25,029 nucleotides of DNA from an uncultured Collinsella sp. (GTDB taxonomy: Bacteria; Actinomycetota; Coriobacteriia; Coriobacteriales; Coriobacteriaceae), in assembly GCA_900552705.1 (NCBI GenBank), contig USAX01000013.1, positions 1 through 25,029 of the forward strand, given 5' to 3'. The notes under the pieces are model-generated. The model was not told the DNA's origin. It saw only the letters and a list, made by a program, of their open reading frames with translations, and searched no databases. The position numbers and the translations under genes were made by a program. Shown one piece after another: positions 21,008 through 25,029 of this stretch (position 1 is its first letter; every line of letters starts with the position of its first letter).

Positions 21008-21665
21008 AGGGCTCCCAGGGGCAGGGGGCTTCGATGTGGATGTGCTCGCCGGTTACGGGATGCGTAAAGGACACGCTGTGGGCATGGAGCATGAGGCCGC
21101 AGGGGCGCGGCGTTCCGTACAGGTCGTCGCCAACCAGGGGATGATGCTCGCTTGCCAGGTGCACGCGAATCTGATGCTTGCGGCCGGTGAGCAGCTCGAC
21201 ATCAATATACGAGCGCGTGGGCAGGCCTCGACGGCTCTTAAGACGCTTGAGCACCTTTACGCGTGTTTGAGACGGCTTGCCGCTGGCGCCGACGCGCATC
21301 TTTCGACTGTCGTGACGGTCGCGGGCGATGGGCTTGTCGATGAGCTTTTCGTTCCAGTCGATCTTGCCCTCGGCCAGCGCCAGGTAGTGCTTTTCGAACG
21401 CGTGGTCGATGATCATCTGATCAAAGGCGGGCTGCGTCTGCTTGTCGAGTGAGAACAGCACCACGCCGGTGGTGTCACGGTCCAAGCGGTTGAGCGGCTG
21501 CATGTCGGTCGCGGCAAAGCCGTCGCCCATCGCCAGCAGCAGGTCGCTGGCGTAGTCGGTGAGCGTGCGCTCGCCGGTGCCATCGCCGTGGACGATCATA
21601 CCGGCAGGCTTGTCGATGGCCATGAGCCAGGCGTCGCAGTAGAGGACTTGAGGTTCTTCGTTCAC
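21006..21665 (-). CDS. RluA family pseudouridine synthase
   Basis: 219 residues. VLYCDAWLMAIDKPAGMIVHG is the RluA start; LNRLDRDTTGVVLFSLDK holds the catalytic Asp in the RLD motif, with Asn where the family usually has His (HRLDRDTSG); ELLTGRKHQIRVHLASEHHP and LVGDDLYG are the remaining signatures. There is no S4 domain, as in RluA, RluC-short forms and TruC. It converts a uridine in rRNA or tRNA to pseudouridine; which one is unknown. The ATG lies 15 bases after the U32 stop, with a fair RBS (GAAAGGC on the minus strand), so the two form an operon of RNA-modification genes. Confidence 0.92.
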   Translation of the reverse strand: MNEEPQVLYCDAWLMAIDKPAGMIVHGDGTGERTLTDYASDLLLAMGDGFAATDMQPLNRLDRDTTGVVLFSLDKQTQPAFDQMIIDHAFEKHYLALAEGKIDWNEKLIDKPIARDRHDSRKMRVGASGKPSQTRVKVLKRLKSRRGLPTRSYIDVELLTGRKHQIRVHLASEHHPLVGDDLYGTPRPCGLMLHAHSVSFTHPVTGEHIHIEAPCPWEP

Positions 21666-21680
21666 GTGTAAGCCTTTCAG

Positions 21681-24176
21681 TTAGCTGATTCCGACAAACA
21701 TGCAGCCCGAGGTCGCCCCGCGTAGGCGGGCGGCGGGCTTGCGACCGGCCTGCGCGGCCTCGACGGCGCGACGGACGCGGGCGACGGCACGGCCCACCTC
21801 ATCCGTCTCGAGCAGCGTTCCGTCCACCATGAGACGGCGCACGCCGGCGTCGAGCAGCTGTGGAACCTGCGGTGTGAGGTCGATGGGGTAGGCGTCGTAC
21901 AGGCGAGAGCGGCCGTGGATGTCGGTGCGGACGGGCATGACCTTTCCGTCGATATTCTTGAGCGAGAGCTTACGGGCACGCAGGCGGCAGCTGGCACAAT
22001 CGTGGATGCAACCGTTGGCAACCTGCAGAATGCAATGCTCGCTTGTCATGACGCGCGGGCGGCCAAAGACGGTGATGCCTAGAGCCGCGGGCGCGGCGGC
22101 GCCGAGCGAGACAATCTCGTCGAGCGTGATCTCGGGCGAGAGCCAAAACGCACCGGCTCCGCGCTCGGCAAGCGCCTCCATGCAGGGCGTGTTGTGCACC
22201 GGCAGGCAAGAGCGAATCTCGGCCGTGGCGCCAACCTGGGCGGCCAGGGCAAGCTCAGAGATGTTGCCAATAGCGACCGTGGCGCCGGCAACAACCCATG
22301 GGTCAACGCGGACGTGGTCAACGGCGCGGCAGACCTCATCGAGCACGGGTACGATGCCCTGCTCAAACGTATCGGCGGGGGAGAGCTTGGCCGCATCGAG
22401 CGCGTCGGTGGTCATGTAGATGCGCGTTGCACCCTCCGCCCGCGCTGCCTCGGCGGCCTCGAGCGAGGTGACGGTGGCGCAGATCTGCGGCTCATCGCGG
22501 TAGTGCTCGGGCACGGGGCGGGAATCACCGGTTACAATCGCCGGCAGCTCGAGCGTTTTCGCGCGCTCCTCGTACGGTGCCAGAATGGCCTCTTCCAGCG
22601 CCTTACAAGTGGCGGCGCGCACCTTATGTACGGCGGAGAAACCCATGCCACAGCCCTCATCGAGCGCCACCTCAAAGCTCGCAGCCTCAAAGGGAGAGGA
22701 ACCCATGCGGCCGACGTGCTCAACCAGATCGGACGCCTCGACCGCACGGGTCTTGGCGGCTTCGACGGTAAAGCCCGTGGCCGTGGCCGTAAGCGAAGGG
22801 TCGTCGCAGCAGGTGAGCGTAACGGTAAACGGCTCGCCCAGACGCGCCACGACGGACACATCAACAGCTCGGCGGTGCAGCACATCACGCTTGAGCGCGG
22901 CGCCGGCGGCGTCGATGGCACGCTGACTACGAATCACGCGGACGCGGCAGCCCTCGGGCATGCTGCGGGGTACGCGACATTCGATGACTTCACCGGCTGC
23001 GGCATCATCGGCGGCAATGGTGGTCAGGAACTGGTCAAACTCGTTATCGTGGCGAAGCTCCAGCAGGTCGCCCTTGCCCACGGGCTCAAACAGCTCAATG
23101 CGGGCGATGGCGGCGCGGCGACGGCGGTCGTCGGGCTTGAGGCCGCGCACATCGCGGTTGGCCGGGCGGCTGCCCAGCACCGTGCCCACGATCTGGCCGC
23201 GGTTGTTGGAACGCTCATAGCTCATCATCTCGTCGCCCGAGGTGCCGTCCTGATAGGCGTGCGTAAAGTCGCGGTTAAAGCTGCGCTTGAGCTGGCGCTG
23301 GCGGGCGGCTTTCTCGTCCTTGGCAACGGTGGTTCCGGCCAGCATGTCATCAATCTGATGACGATACACGTCGACGATGGAATACACGTAATCGGGCGCC
23401 TTCATGCGGCCCTCGAGCTTGAGCGACGCAGCGCCGGCGTCATACAGGCGGCGAACAAGTTGTGAGGTGTTGGTGTCACGTGGGCACAGCGCGCGCTCGC
23501 GACCGGCAGGGGAGAGCGAGCGACCGTTCTCGTCGATCAGCTCGTAGGGCAAGCGGCAGGGCTGGGCGCACATGCCACGGTTGGCCGATCGTCCCGCCAT
23601 GGCAAAGCTCGAAAGCAGACACAGGCCAGAGTAGCAAAAGCAGATGGCGCCATGGCTAAAGACCTCAAGGTCCACATCGGGCGCGGCATCGTGGATGGCG
23701 GCAATCTCGTCGATGGAAAGCTCGCGCGAGAGGGTCACGCGGTCGGCGCCCTGCTCGCGGCACCAAAGGGTTCCGCGGTCGTCGTGGATGTTCGCCTGGG
23801 TCGAGATATGCGTCTCGATGCCGGGCATGGTGCGCTTGACCTCAAAGAACAGGCCCCAGTCCTGGATGATGAAGGCGTCGGCGCCCAGCGTGGAGCAGCG
23901 ATGGATGAGCTGCAACGCATCGCTCATCTCGGATTCCTTGATGACGATGTTGACCGTGACGTAGACGCGCGAGCCGGCCAGGTGTGCAGCACGGCAAGCC
24001 TGCTCAAAGGCCTCGTCGGTAAAGTTCGTGGCCTTGCGGCGGGCGTTGAAACTGCCCATGCCACAGTAGATGGCGTCTGCCCCGGCGGCGAGCGCGGCGG
24101 CAAAGGGCTCGGGCCCTCCGGCGGGCGCCAAAAGCTCGGGTCTGCGGTTGGTGGTTCGACTGGCGGTTGCGGTCAT
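21681..24176 (-). CDS. U32 family protein (RlhA/TrhP-like, RNA hydroxylation type) with DUF3656-like region
   Basis: 831 residues. PELLAPAGGPEPFAAALAAGADAIYCG is the U32 start. The signature SHGAICFCYSGLCLLSSFA then NRGMCAQPCRLPYEL provides the cysteines seen in U32 proteins. A middle region (about 370-560) corresponds to the DUF3656 domain found in long members such as RlhA, and the final third repeats a barrel-like U32 half with its own cysteine set (EHCILQVANGCIHDCASCRL). U32 proteins were named peptidases, but RlhA and TrhP act in prephenate-dependent hydroxylation of rRNA or tRNA; I favour that role, and the pseudouridine synthase next to it fits. RBS AAAGGCAGG just upstream on the minus strand. 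Confidence 0.9.
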   Translation of the reverse strand: MTATASRTTNRRPELLAPAGGPEPFAAALAAGADAIYCGMGSFNARRKATNFTDEAFEQACRAAHLAGSRVYVTVNIVIKESEMSDALQLIHRCSTLGADAFIIQDWGLFFEVKRTMPGIETHISTQANIHDDRGTLWCREQGADRVTLSRELSIDEIAAIHDAAPDVDLEVFSHGAICFCYSGLCLLSSFAMAGRSANRGMCAQPCRLPYELIDENGRSLSPAGRERALCPRDTNTSQLVRRLYDAGAASLKLEGRMKAPDYVYSIVDVYRHQIDDMLAGTTVAKDEKAARQRQLKRSFNRDFTHAYQDGTSGDEMMSYERSNNRGQIVGTVLGSRPANRDVRGLKPDDRRRRAAIARIELFEPVGKGDLLELRHDNEFDQFLTTIAADDAAAGEVIECRVPRSMPEGCRVRVIRSQRAIDAAGAALKRDVLHRRAVDVSVVARLGEPFTVTLTCCDDPSLTATATGFTVEAAKTRAVEASDLVEHVGRMGSSPFEAASFEVALDEGCGMGFSAVHKVRAATCKALEEAILAPYEERAKTLELPAIVTGDSRPVPEHYRDEPQICATVTSLEAAEAARAEGATRIYMTTDALDAAKLSPADTFEQGIVPVLDEVCRAVDHVRVDPWVVAGATVAIGNISELALAAQVGATAEIRSCLPVHNTPCMEALAERGAGAFWLSPEITLDEIVSLGAAAPAALGITVFGRPRVMTSEHCILQVANGCIHDCASCRLRARKLSLKNIDGKVMPVRTDIHGRSRLYDAYPIDLTPQVPQLLDAGVRRLMVDGTLLETDEVGRAVARVRRAVEAAQAGRKPAARLRGATSGCMFVGIS

Positions 24177-24474
24177 ATCCTGCCTTTCAAAATGCTCAGA
24201 TACTCAAAAGTATAGTGGTGCCGTCGCGGCAGGCGATGCCCGTGCTCTAAGCGGGATAAAGTCTTCAGCAGCTTGGACTGGCTGCTCCACATGAGAACCG
24301 TTCAGCGGTCCGGGGAAACCGTTGGGCGATAAAATATTCTCGCAACGTGATAATAATCTTGCATCGCGCGGAAACCTTGAGTACTATCCCAATCAAGCGC
24401 GGTGTTCAGACCGAACTGTGCCTCCCGGTGTGAACGCCGCGCTCCCGTTCCCTTTTACTTGTAAGGAGAAAAAC
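24177..24474. promoter_or_regulatory. Divergent promoter region between the U32 gene and ridA
   Basis: The only long gap between divergent genes in the window. For the minus strand TATACT (24209-24214) is a plausible -10 about 35 bases before the U32 start. For the plus strand TAAAAT (24330-24335) and TAATAAT (24351-24357) are AT-rich candidates for ridA. No convincing -35 box is seen for either. Confidence 0.35.
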
Positions 24475-24852
24475 ATGAGCAAGACCGTCGTGTCTTCCGA
24501 TAACGCACCCGCAGCCATCGGCCCGTATTCCCCCGGTATCCAGACTGGCAACATGGTGTTCCTGTCCGGCCAGCTGGGCATCGATCCCGCGACCGGCAAG
24601 CTGCCCGAGGGTGTCGAGGCCCAGGCCAAGCAGTCCCTCGCCAACGTCGAGGCTCTGCTGACCGCTGCCGGCGCCACGTTTGCCGATGTCGTCAAGACCA
24701 CGGTCTACCTGGCCGACATCGCCGACTTTGCCGCCGTGAACGAGATTTACGCCTCCAAGTTCGAGGCTCCGTTCCCCGCGCGCAGCGCTTTCCAGGTTGC
24801 CGCCCTTCCGGCTGGCGGTCTGGTCGAGATCGAGGTTGTCGCCGCTCTCTAA
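24475..24852 (+). CDS. ridA: RidA family protein (reactive enamine/imine deaminase)
   Basis: 125 residues from ATG 24475 with RBS AAGGAG; the open frame upstream to 24322 is not part of the family. APAAIGPYSPGIQTGNMVFLSGQLG and KTTVYLADIADFAAVNEIYASKF are RidA motifs, and PARSAFQVAALPAGGLVEIEVVA contains the catalytic Arg and the conserved Glu. RidA hydrolyses 2-aminoacrylate and related enamines made by PLP enzymes such as threonine/serine dehydratases, protecting other PLP enzymes. It is monocistronic here; downstream lies an IS end. Confidence 0.94.
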   Translation: MSKTVVSSDNAPAAIGPYSPGIQTGNMVFLSGQLGIDPATGKLPEGVEAQAKQSLANVEALLTAAGATFADVVKTTVYLADIADFAAVNEIYASKFEAPFPARSAFQVAALPAGGLVEIEVVAAL

Positions 24853-24908
24853 GGTGTTGGTAACAACTAAACATGACATGCAAAAAGACCCTGCAGCGCG
24901 TGTGAACT

Positions 24909-24949
24909 GCCTCCCATTTCTTGGACATGAGAAATGGGAGGCTTTCTTT
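24909..24949 (+). terminator. Hairpin at the left end of an IS3-type element, terminator-like
   Basis: GCCTCCCATTTCT (24909-24921) pairs perfectly with AGAAATGGGAGGC (24930-24942) around an 8-base loop, then TTTCTTT. In this position it could shield the transposase gene from outside transcription and also end the ridA transcript. Confidence 0.75.
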
Positions 24950-25029
24950 ATGCGCGTTGATTTGAGAGTGAAGCATGATATCGAGGCCAGGAAGGCGGCC
25001 ATAGGGCTCTTCGAGCTCGGGCACGGGTA
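24950..25029 (+). mobile_element. IS3-type transposase orfA, 5' end (continues beyond window)
   Basis: ATG 24950 begins MRVDLRVKHDIEARKAAIGL and FELGHG, which resembles the start of helix-turn-helix OrfA proteins of the IS3/IS150 group (pattern KxxAxxLFExGxGY). The preceding TGAACTGCCTCCCATTTCTTGG is like an IS150-group left end, which often begins TGTACTGC. No strong RBS is visible. Only 26 codons lie in the window. Confidence 0.6.

Noticed and set aside
22194..23465. 423-codon open frame on the plus strand
   Set aside because: Antisense to the U32 gene; no recognisable domain.
24322..24474. N-terminal extension of RidA
   Set aside because: Open by chance; RidA proteins start at the MSKTVV position, which has a strong AAGGAG site.

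Overview
The window looks like a chromosome segment of a high-GC gut actinomycete of the class Coriobacteriia, most likely Collinsella or a close relative. That is a judgement from protein similarity recalled by eye (ribosomal proteins, PTS genes, IS remnants), GC content and strong AGGAGG-type ribosome binding sites; no search was run.

Layout: (1) 1-2309: the 3' end of a PTS EIIC gene, a cation diffusion facilitator (probable Mn2+ type) and a histidine phosphatase. (2) 2310-8607: a ribosomal protein cluster in S10 order, rplC-rplD-rplW-rplB-rpsS-rplV-rpsC-rplP-rpmC-rpsQ-rplN-rplX. It lacks rpsJ at its head and ends at a strong terminator after rplX instead of running on into rplE. A 41-bp perfect inverted repeat, a probable promoter and a structured leader precede it, and a near copy of the promoter-region element precedes rplB. 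(3) 8608-10113: a decayed zone with no intact gene, an IS3-type transposase relic with an internal deletion, and the last third of an mtnN-like nucleosidase gene. (4) 10284-17861: a catabolic island: a LevR-like PTS-controlled activator, a complete mannose-class PTS (EIIB, EIIC, EIID, EIIA), a cytosolic DUF2961/GH172 protein and a ROK fructokinase, closed by a 21-bp stem terminator. (5) 17862-18600: another scar zone with a degV 3' fragment fused to the first residues of an IS200/IS605 TnpA, plus two kinds of short repeat. (6) 18601-20703: a Gfo/Idh/MocA oxidoreductase and a DeoR regulator in one operon behind a promoter region with helically phased TGCG/CGCA repeats. (7) 20704-21005: six 15-bp repeats in strictly alternating orientation between convergent genes. 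(8) 21006-24176, minus strand: a U32-family protein and an RluA-type pseudouridine synthase. (9) 24475-25029: ridA, then the start of an IS3-type orfA that seems to have split the ridA terminator.

How the island could work (inference): the PTS imports and phosphorylates a fructose-containing saccharide, the GH172 protein cleaves its alpha-furanosidic bond in the cytosol, the ROK kinase phosphorylates released fructose, and the LevR-like protein senses PTS flux through its EIIA and PRD domains. The regulator's AAA+ domain lacks the GAFTGA loop and has a non-canonical Walker B, so it probably does not act as an ordinary sigma-54 activator. IS remnants and truncated housekeeping genes on both sides suggest the island replaced or joined older sequence.
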